64,000 nucleotides of DNA. It comes from Bacillus safensis (GTDB lineage: Bacteria > Bacillota > Bacilli > Bacillales > Bacillaceae). Shown one piece after another: positions 8,956 to 17,671 of this stretch. Location of the stretch: the NCBI GenBank assembly GCA_030159235.1, contig BSBG01000007.1:1-64000 (forward strand). Direction: 5' to 3'. Position 1 is the first letter of the stretch; each line of letters opens with the position of its first letter. The translations under genes were made by a program, and so were the position numbers. Below the pieces are notes generated by a model. It made no database searches. It was given only the letters and a program-made list of their open reading frames with translations, and was not told where the DNA came from.

Positions 8956-10254
8956 TTGGGATCAATCACCTTGGCCATTTTGATTTTCATCATGACCCTC
9001 GTCCTTGTCATTTGGCAGCCAGGACGTGTCACCATTGGATGGTCAGCATGTGGAGGGGCCATTCTTGCGCTAGCCTTTGGTGTCGTTCAGCTGGGCGATG
9101 TGTGGGAAGTGACGCAAATTGTATGGAATGCGACTTTTGCCTTTATCGGCATTATTATCATTTCGTTAATCTTAGATGAGATCGGTTTTTTTGAATGGGC
9201 TGCACTGCATATGGCAAAAGCCGCAAGAGGCAACGGTGTCCGCATGTTTATTTATTTAACATTGCTTGGCGCTGTTGTGGCTGCTTTTTTTGCCAACGAT
9301 GGGGCTGCACTGATTTTGACCCCAATCGTCTTATCTGTGGTGAGAGCGTTGAAATTGGATGAGCGCATGGTGCTGCCTTTTGTGATGGCAAGCGGCTTTA
9401 TTGCAGATACAACCTCCTTGCCATTTGTCATTAGTAACCTGGTCAATATCGTATCAGCCGACTATTTTCATATTGGTTTTCTAGAATATACAGCGAACAT
9501 GTTTGTGCCAAACCTTGTGTCACTTGGAGCGAGCATGCTGGTTCTTTATGTGTTTTACCGAAAGCTCATCCCAAAAACCTACGATCTGTCACAGGCGAAG
9601 GAACCGGCATCAGCTATTCGAGATATCCGCATGTTCCGCTTGTCTTGGTATGTGCTTGGCTGTCTGCTTGTTGGTTATTTTGTGGGGGAACTAATTGGGG
9701 TTCCGGTGTCCATCATTGTAGGCGGCATTGCCCTTGCCTTCTTGTGGCTGGCGAGAAGAAGTCCGCAAGTGGCGACAAAGCGAGTGATCAAAGAAGCACC
9801 GTGGTCTATTGTGTTTTTCTCCATCGGCATGTATGTCGTTGTATATGGGCTGAAGAATGTCGGTCTTACAGAAATATTGGCGGCATGGATCGAACAAGGG
9901 GCATCGCATGGCTTGCTTGCAGGAACGATGTTTATGGGCGTGCTTGCTGCAGTGCTGTCCTCTGTGATGAACAATCTGCCTACCGTTTTAATTGATGCGA
10001 TTGCCATTGGACATACAGATACAGCAGGTGTCATGAGAGACGGACTGATTTATGCCAATGTCATCGGCTCCAATCTTGGTCCGAAAATGACGCCAATCGG
10101 TTCATTGGCGACATTGCTATGGCTTCATGTTTTAAAGAAAAAAGGCGTCCATATCTCTTGGGGGGCTTACATGAAAGCCGGAATCATCCTGACCATCCCA
10201 ACCTTGATTCTCACTTTACTCGGGTTATATGTGTGGTTATGGCTGATTCATTAA
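8956..10254 (+). CDS. ArsB/NhaD-type membrane transporter (arsenical pump family)
   Basis: About 432 residues and 11-12 membrane helices. The family signature [15 protein letters not shown] and the second-repeat [18 protein letters not shown] match ArsB-type arsenite/antimonite pumps of the ion-transporter superfamily; B. subtilis YwrK is the nearest relative I can name. I favour the TTG at 8956 because AAAGGGGGG ends 6 bases upstream and the first helix follows at once; the GTG at 8938 lies before that site. No arsR or arsC is adjacent, so a role in arsenic resistance is family inference only. It occupies a region where I would have looked for a proline permease. Confidence 0.8.
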   Translation: MGSITLAILIFIMTLVLVIWQPGRVTIGWSACGGAILALAFGVVQLGDVWEVTQIVWNATFAFIGIIIISLILDEIGFFEWAALHMAKAARGNGVRMFIYLTLLGAVVAAFFANDGAALILTPIVLSVVRALKLDERMVLPFVMASGFIADTTSLPFVISNLVNIVSADYFHIGFLEYTANMFVPNLVSLGASMLVLYVFYRKLIPKTYDLSQAKEPASAIRDIRMFRLSWYVLGCLLVGYFVGELIGVPVSIIVGGIALAFLWLARRSPQVATKRVIKEAPWSIVFFSIGMYVVVYGLKNVGLTEILAAWIEQGASHGLLAGTMFMGVLAAVLSSVMNNLPTVLIDAIAIGHTDTAGVMRDGLIYANVIGSNLGPKMTPIGSLATLLWLHVLKKKGVHISWGAYMKAGIILTIPTLILTLLGLYVWLWLIH

Positions 10255-10287
10255 AAAAGAGCAGATCAATGAGATCTGCTCTTTTTT
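10253..10287. terminator. Perfect bidirectional terminator
   Basis: A 15-bp perfect inverted repeat (10253-10267 and 10273-10287) with A6 and T6 flanks lies between convergent genes, so it can terminate both the transporter and the yckB-yckA transcript. Confidence 0.9.
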
Positions 10288-10288
10288 G

Positions 10289-10966
10289 CTACAAATATTT
10301 CGCATAGCGTTTTTCTAAAAAGTCTTGAAGCAATGAGACCACACTGCAAATGCCCCAGTAAATGAGTGCGACCAAAATATACATGGTCATATAATCGAAT
10401 TCTCGTCCGCCCACAATTTTTGCTTGCTGGAAGAGCTCTGGTACAGTAATCATCGCTGCCAGTGAGGAGGCTTTGATTAAGTCGAGCATGACATTGGTCA
10501 ATGGAGGCAGTGCGATGCGGACAGATTGGGGCAAGATGACACCGCGCATCGTTTGCCAATAGCTGAGACCTAATGATTTAGCGGCTTCCACCTGACCACT
10601 TGCAACAGAGGAAAGGGCCGCCCGGTTGATTTCTGCAATATAGGCGGCACTATTGAAGCTGAATCCAATAATGGCAGCAGTGACCGCTGTGAACTCAATG
10701 CCGATATAAGGGAATCCAAAATAAAGAATAAACAAAATGACCAGAATGGGCACGCCTCGCATGAATGAGATATACAGCCGTGCAGGCAGGCGAAGAAACC
10801 ACGAATTCGCCATTCTGGCAAGAGCGATAAAAAAGCCAAGAATGGTACCAAAAAACATGCTCACAAAGGAAATGAGCAGCGTCAGCCAGATGCCTTTCAT
10901 GACAAACGGAAATGACGCCTTTGCCAGTGCAGGATTAAATATATATTCTAAATGAATATCTCCCAC
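10289..10966 (-). CDS. yckA: Amino-acid ABC transporter permease (YckA)
   Basis: A 225-residue inner-membrane permease of the polar amino-acid (HisM/GlnP) family with about five helices. The ATPase-coupling EAA loop is AAKSLGLSYWQTMRGVILPQSVRIALPP. The GTG start at 10966 has AAGGAGCC 6 bases upstream. It lies 12 bases downstream of the binding-protein gene and is surely co-transcribed with it. As in B. subtilis, no ATP-binding subunit is adjacent, so the pair must borrow one encoded elsewhere. The substrate is probably an amino acid; I cannot say which. Confidence 0.9.
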   Translation of the reverse strand: MGDIHLEYIFNPALAKASFPFVMKGIWLTLLISFVSMFFGTILGFFIALARMANSWFLRLPARLYISFMRGVPILVILFILYFGFPYIGIEFTAVTAAIIGFSFNSAAYIAEINRAALSSVASGQVEAAKSLGLSYWQTMRGVILPQSVRIALPPLTNVMLDLIKASSLAAMITVPELFQQAKIVGGREFDYMTMYILVALIYWGICSVVSLLQDFLEKRYAKYL

Positions 10967-10978
10967 GATTGAGGCTCC

Positions 10979-11851
10979 TTATTTGGAAATGTCGACATCT
11001 TCGACATCTGTATCAATTTTCTTTGAGACGTCTGCATGATTAAAGAATTTCTCAGAAATCTTTTTCATTGTACCGTCTTTTTTCATATCGGCTAATACGC
11101 CATTCAATTCTTTTTGAAGCTCTTTGTTGTCTTTCTTCATCACAAAGCCTTGTTCATTCGGCATGTATTTCAAGTTAGGATGAATCGTAATATTTAATTT
11201 AGGAAATGCAGCAAGAGCTAGTGTTTGCAAGTAATAATCGTTTAGAATGACATCTGTACGGCCGTTTGCAACATCCTTTAAGTATTGCTCGTTTGTCGCA
11301 TTATCATAAATGACTTCCTTAGCACCATACTTACGAGCGACATCCATGTAAATCGTCGTAGCAGCACCTGCGGCTTTCTTTCCTTTTAAATCTTTTAAAG
11401 TCTTAATGCCAGATAAATCATCTTTCCGTACGATAGCCGTTCCGTAGGAATATTTATAGGGGGTTGAAAAGGCGAACTTATCTTTTCTGTCATCGGTGAT
11501 GTCAATATCGTTTGCAGCGGCATCCACTTGACCAGAATTAATGGCGCTCAGCATCCCATCATAGCCCATTTCTTTAAATTCTACTTTCACATCAAGGCGT
11601 TTAAACGCTTCTTTGACAACTTCTACTTCATAGCCAGTCAATCGATCCTTGCCATTAGAAGTATCATGATAAGACGTTGGATAAAGTGTGCCTGAAGTAG
11701 CAACCACGATTTTCCCCTTCTTTTTAATCTGATCCCACTTTGTTTCTCCAGATTGGGATGAGCTTGATTGACTGCAAGCAGACAAAATAAGTATGAAGGC
11801 AGACACAACAAGCATGATCCACATAGGTTTTTTATGATAAAAACGACTCAT
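10979..11851 (-). CDS. yckB: Amino-acid ABC transporter substrate-binding lipoprotein (YckB)
   Basis: A 290-residue extracellular solute receptor of the SBP_bac_3 family. The lipoprotein signal peptide ends in LILSAC, with Cys26 the acylation site. The body shows the family blocks GYEVEVVKEAFKRL, FKEMGYDGMLSAINSGQVD and DVILNDYYLQTLAL. GAGGAGG lies upstream of the ATG. It is the first gene of the yckB-yckA unit, divergent from yckD. A 10-of-15 match to the CodY box lies upstream, so nutritional repression is possible. Confidence 0.92.
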   Translation of the reverse strand: MSRFYHKKPMWIMLVVSAFILILSACSQSSSSQSGETKWDQIKKKGKIVVATSGTLYPTSYHDTSNGKDRLTGYEVEVVKEAFKRLDVKVEFKEMGYDGMLSAINSGQVDAAANDIDITDDRKDKFAFSTPYKYSYGTAIVRKDDLSGIKTLKDLKGKKAAGAATTIYMDVARKYGAKEVIYDNATNEQYLKDVANGRTDVILNDYYLQTLALAAFPKLNITIHPNLKYMPNEQGFVMKKDNKELQKELNGVLADMKKDGTMKKISEKFFNHADVSKKIDTDVEDVDISK

Positions 11852-11914
11852 TTAAGAATCCTCCTCTATTTTTTATACAAAACAAAACATAGCACGCTTT
11901 TTATATTAGGACAA

Positions 11915-11929
11915 CGTTTTCAGAAGAAA
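11915..11929. promoter_or_regulatory. Weak CodY-box-like palindrome upstream of yckB
   Basis: By eye it matches the CodY consensus at 10 of 15 positions, centred on TTTTCAGAA, 64 bases upstream of the yckB start. Amino-acid transporters are classic CodY targets, but the match is loose. Confidence 0.25.
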
Positions 11930-12029
11930 AGTGAAAAAGTAAGAATATTATAGGCAATTTGCGTTTTGAAATAATGTATAAAAAAGGAAAGTGTGCGCAA
12001 AATAAGGGCGAATAAAGGAGGGAACATCA

Positions 12030-12362
12030 ATGATGAAAAAAATTAGTGGCCTGCTCATATTGTCGATGATGCTGTTATTTGGTTTGCATATAGAAACGGC
12101 TCATGGAGAAACACCGCAAATGGAAAAGCGCCCTGTGACACATCAAGTGAAATTGACAACAGAACAACAAAAACAAATTGAAATTCTTGAGCAGCAAATT
12201 CTTTCTAAGCGAAAAGAAGTTATTGAGAAATATGTACAGTATGGCGTGTTAACAAAGGAACAAGGCACACACATCACAAAACGAATGGATGAGCATTACA
12301 ATCATTTGAAGCATAACGGATTTGTTCCATTACTGAAAAAGCCACAGCACCATCGCCCATAA
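12030..12362 (+). CDS. yckD: Secreted YckD-like protein (DUF2680)
   Basis: A 110-residue exported protein of unknown function. The N-terminus is a signal peptide (MKK, hydrophobic core LLILSMMLLFGLHI, cleavage near AHG). The mature part carries the DUF2680 helical repeat, in which LTTEQQKQIEILEQQILSKRKEVIEKYVQYGVLT is followed by EQGTHITKRMDEHYNHL. GGAGGG precedes the ATG by 7 bases. It occupies the same place relative to yckB as in B. subtilis. No function is established for the family. Confidence 0.88.
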   Translation: MMKKISGLLILSMMLLFGLHIETAHGETPQMEKRPVTHQVKLTTEQQKQIEILEQQILSKRKEVIEKYVQYGVLTKEQGTHITKRMDEHYNHLKHNGFVPLLKKPQHHRP

Positions 12363-12368
12363 TGATGA

Positions 12369-12394
12369 AACCGGCAGCGAGGTGCCGGTTTTTT
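12369..12394 (+). terminator. Intrinsic terminator after yckD
   Basis: AACCGGCA pairs with TGCCGGTT across a 6-base loop, followed by a T run. Confidence 0.85.
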
Positions 12395-12406
12395 ATTGTT
12401 AATTTT

Positions 12407-13171
12407 TTAGAAGGTGAGACTTTCCCCATCTTGAGGGACAAAAATGGCTTGATCTGCATGATGCTCTTGAATGAAAGCTTTTAAAGCCTCTCTTGTTAAC
12501 AAGCAATGATTCACAGCTTCAAGATGACAAGCGACAATTTGAGCTTTTGGCTGAGAACGGTGAATGTCTAAAATCTCTTCTTTGGTCATTGTAATCGGAT
12601 CACCTTCTAAAAATTGAGCAGCCCCGCTATTGACCACAATGACATCCGGCTTGCATGTATTCACAACCTCTTTCGGTTCATCACACCAAATGGTATCACC
12701 TGCAATATAAAGGGTCGGTTCATCAGGATGAGAAAAAACAAAACCGCTGACCTGTCCCATCCGCTTCGCAGTTTCTCCTGTCCCATGCTGTCCGCCTGTA
12801 CGTTTAATATGAACGCCGCAAATGTCCATTTCCTCTTCAATGCATGTGACATGCTGAAAGCCAGCTTCTTCAACTTCTTTTCGATCCTTTTCTGATTGAG
12901 TATAAATTGGCTGATCCTGAGCTAATTTCTTTTTTGCCTCATCATCAAAGTGATCCAAATGTAGATGAGTGAGTAAAACGGCATCTGGGTGTAAAATATT
13001 GTCTAAATCAATATTTGCAGGAAGCTCCACAATAGGATTGTTCAAATGTTGATTGGCTGTATGAGGGAACGGTGGATATGTTCCTTTGGCTGCTAAAAAG
13101 GGATCAATTAAGAAAGTTGACTGACCATAGTGAAGGTATAAAGTAGCATTGCGAATGAGCGTGATTTTCAT
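12407..13171 (-). CDS. Metallo-beta-lactamase-fold hydrolase (YddR-like)
   Basis: A 254-residue MBL-fold metal-dependent hydrolase. The metal-binding signature THLHLDHFD is at about residues 68-76; downstream ligands are visible at GGQHGTGE, LYIAGDTIW and ACHLEAVNHC. It resembles the UlaG-like L-ascorbate-6-phosphate lactonase branch and B. subtilis YddR, whose substrate is not known. AAAAGGAGG precedes the ATG. It diverges from an Lrp-type regulator, which may control it; B. subtilis keeps yddR near lrpA and lrpB, at a different place in the chromosome. Confidence 0.82.
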   Translation of the reverse strand: MKITLIRNATLYLHYGQSTFLIDPFLAAKGTYPPFPHTANQHLNNPIVELPANIDLDNILHPDAVLLTHLHLDHFDDEAKKKLAQDQPIYTQSEKDRKEVEEAGFQHVTCIEEEMDICGVHIKRTGGQHGTGETAKRMGQVSGFVFSHPDEPTLYIAGDTIWCDEPKEVVNTCKPDVIVVNSGAAQFLEGDPITMTKEEILDIHRSQPKAQIVACHLEAVNHCLLTREALKAFIQEHHADQAIFVPQDGESLTF

Positions 13172-13291
13172 AAAAAGGCCTCCTTTTTTTCTGATTAAGT
13201 TTACAGTATATTAAAAGAGTTCTATGTGACAGAGGATCATGAAAGTCTTTTGACAGAAGGGCTTGATTTTTGAAAGAGGTGAGCCAATGCA

Positions 13292-13708
13292 ATGCTAGAT
13301 CAAACAGATATGAATATTTTAAAAGAACTATCAAAGAATAGCCGATTGACCATGAAAGCTCTAGGTGAAAAAGTTCATTTAACCGGTCAAGCGGTGGCAA
13401 ATCGTGTGTTAAAGCTGGAAGAAGAAGGGGTAATTGAAGCCTATACCATCTCAATTGATTGGCGGACACAGCAAACCATTCAAACATTTTTGCAGCTCTA
13501 TACCCGAAGTCATCATCACGAACCACTTCTTACGTTTCTTGATCGAAAGGAAGAAATCAAGAATCTGTTCAAAATAAGTGGTGAGGGCTGTTATATGGCT
13601 GAAGGACATTTCTCCAGTCATGATGAACTTGATCAGTTTTTAACGGAGCTGACAAATTACGCAAATTACAAACTGTCGATTGCGGTTAAACGTCTCATTC
13701 ATCAGTAA
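13292..13708 (+). CDS. Lrp/AsnC-family transcriptional regulator
   Basis: A 138-residue regulator. The N-terminal HTH reads LDQTDMNILKELSKNSRLTMKALGEKVHLTGQAVANRVLKLEEEGVI, the standard AsnC-type first 50 residues. The C-terminal RAM-like ligand domain is recognisable (LFKISGEGCYMAEGHF). AAAGAGGTGA lies upstream of the ATG at 13292. B. subtilis LrpA and LrpB are the closest named proteins; which one it matches I cannot tell. It is followed after 28 bases by the acetyltransferase, likely co-transcribed, and diverges from the MBL hydrolase. Confidence 0.88.
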   Translation: MLDQTDMNILKELSKNSRLTMKALGEKVHLTGQAVANRVLKLEEEGVIEAYTISIDWRTQQTIQTFLQLYTRSHHHEPLLTFLDRKEEIKNLFKISGEGCYMAEGHFSSHDELDQFLTELTNYANYKLSIAVKRLIHQ

Positions 13709-13736
13709 TGGGAGAGACGCAGGAGGAAAAGGAACG

Positions 13737-14552
13737 ATGCAAAAATTAATTAAAAATCAAGCTGAACCGATGACAAAGGAAAGAATCAAAGCCGATTTGG
13801 TTCAACTTGGTGTGAAAAAAGGCATGATTTTATGTGTTCACTCATCCTTATCATCTATCGGTTGGGTAAATGGAGGCGCTGTAGCCGTCATACAAGCATT
13901 GATGGAAACCTTAACAGAAGAGGGAACACTGATTATGCCGGCACAAACGTTAGAGCTTTCTGATCCCGCCGATTGGATCGATCCGCCTGTTCCTTATTCA
14001 TGGTGGAAGTCGATCAAAGAAACAATGCCTGCATTTGATCCAGCTTACACGGTGCCAACAGCAATGGGAAAGGTAGCGGAAACCTTTTGGAAATACCCAG
14101 GCGTGGCGAGAAGCAATCATCCTAATTTTTCATTCACAGCCTGGGGGAAAAGGAAACATGAAATATTGAAACACCATGCACTTTCCTTTGGATTAGGAGA
14201 GCATTCGCCTCTTGGCCGCATGTACGACCTTCATGCTCAAGTGCTGCTGATTGGTACGTCATTTGAGAGCGTGACAGCTTTTCATCTAGCTGAATACCGA
14301 ATTCCTCAGCAAGACCTCATGACAAGAGGAGCTCCTATTTTAGAAAATGGGTGGAGGATATGGAAGGAGTACCAAGATATCATCACAAGAGAAGAACTAT
14401 TTGATCAGATTGGTTTTGATTTCCTGCAATCAGGAGGCACCCATCAGCACAGTCAAACCGGGCTTGCCAGTTCATATTTATTGCCGATGAGAGAATCGGT
14501 AGACTATGCGGAAAAGTGGCTTGATCTATACGATCAGTCATCATCTACATAG
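13737..14552 (+). CDS. Aminoglycoside N3-acetyltransferase-type enzyme (YokD-like)
   Basis: A 271-residue member of the AAC(3)/YokD fold, acetyl-CoA-dependent. The family blocks are VHSSLSSIGWVNGGAVAVIQAL, GTLIMPAQT, YTVPTAMGKVAETFW, RSNHPNFSFTAWGK and HALSFGLGEHSPLGRMYDL. The ATG at 13737 follows AGGAGGAAAAGG; the longer frame from 13680 overlaps the Lrp gene and has no ribosome site. Chromosomal homologues such as YokD are often not resistance determinants, so antibiotic inactivation should not be assumed. Its 3' end overlaps the convergent nin gene by 8 bases. Confidence 0.85.
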   Translation: MQKLIKNQAEPMTKERIKADLVQLGVKKGMILCVHSSLSSIGWVNGGAVAVIQALMETLTEEGTLIMPAQTLELSDPADWIDPPVPYSWWKSIKETMPAFDPAYTVPTAMGKVAETFWKYPGVARSNHPNFSFTAWGKRKHEILKHHALSFGLGEHSPLGRMYDLHAQVLLIGTSFESVTAFHLAEYRIPQQDLMTRGAPILENGWRIWKEYQDIITREELFDQIGFDFLQSGGTHQHSQTGLASSYLLPMRESVDYAEKWLDLYDQSSST

Positions 14553-14931
14553 TTTGGAAATTGACATAATAAACATCTTGGTCAGGCTGCTGTGAGGTAG
14601 AACAGGTGAGCTGATAGTCTCCCTCTGGAATGGAGAAAGACAGCACATGGGCCATGACACTTGTGATATAAACTTGATCACTTACATGTGTAAATGACAC
14701 GGTTATGGCTCTATCAATTGAGACTTGGGGCTCATCGCCATTTAATGTCACCATAATGGACGCCTTTCCATTATTGACCCCTTCAAAGGAAACTCCTTGA
14801 TCTCCAGTTGCGAACCCTTGAAGAATGTCATCATCTGTCCAATCAATGACAGGTGGAGTTTCGCTTCCAGTGTATACGGTGATTTGATGATAGGAGATAG
14901 ATAAGGAATAGGCTTGGTTTAAGTTATTCAT
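14545..14931 (-). CDS. nin: Nin/ComJ, inhibitor of the DNA-entry nuclease NucA
   Basis: A 128-residue cytosolic protein of the ComJ family that binds and inhibits NucA in B. subtilis. Recognisable segments are LSISYHQITVY, PPVIDWTDDDI and the C-terminal SFSIPEGDYQLTC. The true start is the ATG at 14931, with AAAGGAG 8 bases upstream; the ATG at 14952 lies before that site. In B. subtilis nin directly follows nucA. Here tlpC and about 2 kb separate them, so the two may no longer be translated from one message. Its stop overlaps the convergent acetyltransferase gene. Confidence 0.88.
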   Translation of the reverse strand: MNNLNQAYSLSISYHQITVYTGSETPPVIDWTDDDILQGFATGDQGVSFEGVNNGKASIMVTLNGDEPQVSIDRAITVSFTHVSDQVYITSVMAHVLSFSIPEGDYQLTCSTSQQPDQDVYYVNFQTM

Positions 14932-15051
14932 ATAAAAAACTCCTTTATTCATGAATTTTCGTTAGAACGTGAATGGTTGAAAGAGTGATTCTTGAGGAAA
15001 ATGTTAGGCAGCAAGACGATTGTCGCCGTCTTGCGCTACTTGTTGAGGGAT

Positions 15052-16749
15052 CTAGATGTGAAATTGCGAGACCATTGCTTTTAAATCTCCTGCCAAATGG
15101 GCAAGTGCTTCTGATGAAGCTGTTACTTCTTCCATTGCGGCAAACTGTTCTTCTGTTAAACCGGCTACTTGCTGTGAATGTTCACTTGTTCGTTTAACGC
15201 CTTCTGTGATAGAGGCAAAAGATTGTTTCGCATCGTTAGTATAAGCTGCGATTTTTTGTGATGCACTTGATAAATGTTTAATGCCATCTACCATTTCTCT
15301 CATTGCCTGCTGGATATCATGAAAAGATTCTTCTGTATGAGAAATAAGGACAGCCCCTTGCGCCGCTTCTTCTCTTACTTGTCTGATGGCATTCGTCGAA
15401 TGAGTCATCTCTTTTTGTATTTCAGAAATGAGATGGGAAATCATGTTTGATGATGCTTGAGATTCTTCAGCGAGCTTTCTCACTTCGTCTGCGACAACAG
15501 CAAATCCTTTTCCATGCTCACCTGCCCGGGCTGCTTCAATTGCTGCATTAAGAGCAAGCAGGTTTGTCTGGCTAGCGATACCTGTAATGACGCTGGAAAT
15601 GTGATCAATTTCAGCTGAACGTGTTTCCAATGCTTGGATCGCTGTACCATTTTCTTCAATTGATTTTGAAATAGATTTCATCTGCGAATGAATTTCACCA
15701 ATATTCTGTACACCTTTTTGGGCCATTTCTTGTGCAAATTGACTTCTTGAAGCCATTTGTCCAGCATTATCAGTGATGTTTGCCAGCTCGTTAGATACTT
15801 GAATCATCGTGTGCTCACTGGATGTCATTTGAACCGACTGTTCTTCTGATGATTGTGCAACTTCTTGAATAGTGTGGGTAATTCTTTCTGACGCTGCACT
15901 CGTTTCTTCTGCGCTAGCTGACAGCTGCTCAGAGGATGTGGCCACTAATTCAGACGTGTTCATCACATTTAAAATAGTTTGATTTAGTTTTTCCCGCATC
16001 TTATTGAAATGGCCAGCCAGATCAGACAATTCATCGCCGGAAGTATTGGTCACATGGATGGTTAAATCACCTTCGCCTGCACTCTTAATGGCGAAAGCCA
16101 AATGCTTGAGACGTGTTTGAATCCGTTTTGTGAAAATAGAAACAATGATAGCCGAAACAATCAGACTTAGCAAAAGGACGATGACAAATTGTATAAAGAA
16201 CGACTGAAGCATTTGTGAAATCATGCTTTGATTGGCACCAGTATAAAAAATACCAATCGTTTCGCCTGCCTCATTTTTGATCGGCATATAAGCCGTTTGA
16301 TAATCTTTCCCGGTAACATTGGCTGTGCCGTAATAGTTTTCTCCTTTATCTAAAACAGTGGTCTTCACTTCAGGAGAAACTTCTGTACCAACAGCTCGTC
16401 TCCCATTTGACATGACATTCGTGGCAACACGGGTATTTCCTTGAAAAATCGTAATGGTATCACCGGTATATTCGGCTAATTGGTCAATCAATGTGTTATG
16501 ATCATTGATTTGGGTATTCCCTTTGTATAGCTTGTCCTCTTTTATCTGCCACGAGCCAGCCACCTTTTCATTTAGGTAGGCGTAGCCTAGTTTTAAATCA
16601 CCTTTTGCTTTTTCAGTGGCCATTTGCTTGATGTTTTCAGTCATTTCGCGATTCACCACATAACCAACAACTGTGGAAAAGATGATGAGGACACTTAAAA
16701 AGATCAGCAGAATTTTGGCACCAAGCCTCAGTTTTCCCTTTTTCTTCAT
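15052..16749 (-). CDS. tlpC: Methyl-accepting chemotaxis protein TlpC
   Basis: A 565-residue chemoreceptor. The order is: N-terminal membrane helix (about 12-30); extracellular single-Cache-type sensor with the [21 protein letters not shown] block; second membrane helix (about 184-207); HAMP domain; long coiled-coil signalling domain. The hairpin tip is [51 protein letters not shown], the CheA/CheW contact region. AAAGGAG precedes the ATG. A sigma-D-like promoter lies just upstream, which fits chemotaxis genes. The ligand is unknown. Its position between nucA and nin differs from B. subtilis. Confidence 0.92.
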   Translation of the reverse strand: MKKKGKLRLGAKILLIFLSVLIIFSTVVGYVVNREMTENIKQMATEKAKGDLKLGYAYLNEKVAGSWQIKEDKLYKGNTQINDHNTLIDQLAEYTGDTITIFQGNTRVATNVMSNGRRAVGTEVSPEVKTTVLDKGENYYGTANVTGKDYQTAYMPIKNEAGETIGIFYTGANQSMISQMLQSFFIQFVIVLLLSLIVSAIIVSIFTKRIQTRLKHLAFAIKSAGEGDLTIHVTNTSGDELSDLAGHFNKMREKLNQTILNVMNTSELVATSSEQLSASAEETSAASERITHTIQEVAQSSEEQSVQMTSSEHTMIQVSNELANITDNAGQMASRSQFAQEMAQKGVQNIGEIHSQMKSISKSIEENGTAIQALETRSAEIDHISSVITGIASQTNLLALNAAIEAARAGEHGKGFAVVADEVRKLAEESQASSNMISHLISEIQKEMTHSTNAIRQVREEAAQGAVLISHTEESFHDIQQAMREMVDGIKHLSSASQKIAAYTNDAKQSFASITEGVKRTSEHSQQVAGLTEEQFAAMEEVTASSEALAHLAGDLKAMVSQFHI

Positions 16750-16797
16750 GCTTTTTTGACTCCTTTAGGTATAAGGTAGGATATTCCTCCTTAAGGA

Positions 16798-16822
16798 TTA
16801 TCGGCATGAAAAAAATGTTTGA
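16798..16822 (-). promoter_or_regulatory. Sigma-D-type promoter of tlpC
   Basis: Read on the minus strand, TCAA (16822-16819), 13 bases, then GCCGATAA (16805-16798). The -10 is a full match to the motility sigma-factor element and the -35 matches TAAA at 3 of 4. It sits 49 bases upstream of the tlpC start. Confidence 0.65.
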
Positions 16823-16876
16823 AATACCTGCATGCAGTTACGTGAAATTTTTTTAAGTTAGAAAAGGGAAAGGCTT

Positions 16877-17305
16877 TTAATCGATGATAAATTGAATTTT
16901 TGTGCCGTCAGGATCATCTGATAGTTGATGACTGACCCAAGAGCCTGCTCCCCTATTATCGGAAGGACGTACATATTTGACAGAAGCTCCTGTGCCTCCT
17001 TCTTTACACATCGCCATTGGCCATTCATCCCGATCATATCCGCGTTTTGTTGGAATGCCATGCAGTGATCGGTCTCTCTGCTCGTCGCTATGTTTACGGT
17101 CAATTGTACAAATAGATGAATGCCCTTCATCAATAGCTTCTTCTATGTGCTTGGCTGTTTCAGGGTATCGATCTGATGGAAAGTGAATGGTTTTGTCATA
17201 AGATGAATTTGCCGTCTCTTGTTTCCCTTGTTCGAGTTTGACATAGCCTGTTGCTACACCAATGACAATCAATATAAGCAAGAGAATGATTTTAAGAAGT
17301 TTCAT
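16877..17305 (-). CDS. nucA: DNA-entry nuclease NucA
   Basis: A 142-residue membrane-anchored nuclease that cuts bound DNA at the competent-cell surface. An N-terminal hydrophobic helix (about residues 4-22) anchors it. The NucA/NucB domain follows: [16 protein letters not shown], then the catalytic-region [17 protein letters not shown] and [25 protein letters not shown] precedes the ATG. A double ComK box lies about 80-115 bases upstream, consistent with competence-specific expression as in B. subtilis. Downstream is tlpC rather than its usual partner nin. Confidence 0.93.
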   Translation of the reverse strand: MKLLKIILLLILIVIGVATGYVKLEQGKQETANSSYDKTIHFPSDRYPETAKHIEEAIDEGHSSICTIDRKHSDEQRDRSLHGIPTKRGYDRDEWPMAMCKEGGTGASVKYVRPSDNRGAGSWVSHQLSDDPDGTKIQFIID

Positions 17306-17347
17306 AGATGCTAGCTCTCTTTCTTGTTTGCGTATTTTGTAAACAGA

Positions 17348-17353
17348 AGTATA
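17348..17353 (-). promoter_or_regulatory. Candidate -10 element of nucA
   Basis: On the minus strand the hexamer reads TATACT, with no good -35 at 17 bases. A poor -35 next to an activator site is usual for ComK-dependent promoters. It lies about 34 bases downstream of the ComK boxes. Confidence 0.45.
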
Positions 17354-17386
17354 GCAGAATTACTTACCAATTTCTCCTGGTTTTGA

Positions 17387-17420
17387 AAAAACGCCTTTTA
17401 AAATTAGAAAAACATATTTT
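17387..17420. promoter_or_regulatory. Double ComK box (K-box) upstream of nucA
   Basis: Two perfect AAAA-N5-TTTT boxes, 17387-17399 and 17408-17420, are separated by exactly 8 bases. Spacings of 8, 18 or 31 bases define the three classes of functional ComK sites in B. subtilis. The site lies in the nucA-hyuA divergent region and is placed to activate nucA. Confidence 0.85.
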
Positions 17421-17570
17421 ATTCGATTTCTTGTTTTCATTTTTGTAGAAATTCATAAAATTTTTAATTTTGTGGTTCATAAATTGATTATGCTCATTCA
17501 AAATGGTATTATCACTGCTTTTTGGGCTAATTTCAAGATTTTAACACAAGGAAATTTCAAAAAAATAAAA

Positions 17571-17599
17571 TTGACTAAACCGATATGCTTTAATAATAT
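17571..17599 (+). promoter_or_regulatory. Sigma-A promoter of the hyuA operon
   Basis: TTGACT (17571-17576), 17 bases, TAATAT (17594-17599). It lies 72 bases upstream of the hyuA ATG. With the ComK boxes and the nucA -10, this accounts for most of the 366-base gap 17306-17671; the rest is AT-rich with no further signal I can support. Confidence 0.7.
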
Positions 17600-17671
17600 G
17601 GTATCAAATATCAAAAAGTGTCGTAATTTATCGAAATATGATTCTAAATACATTGTTGGAGGTAAGTACAA

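Noticed and set aside
10570-10851. Overlapping open frames opposite or within yckA, putC, the transporter and the NRPS genes
   Set aside because: They lack ribosome sites and recognisable domains, and lie in other frames of well-supported genes, so they are shadow frames.
13680-13736. N-terminal extension of the AAC(3)-type protein
   Set aside because: The extra 19 residues overlap the Lrp gene and lack a ribosome site, while AGGAGG stands just before the ATG at 13737.
13737-14552. Calling the AAC(3)-type gene an aminoglycoside resistance gene
   Set aside because: The chromosomal YokD-like branch often has no resistance role, and nothing nearby suggests a mobile resistance element.
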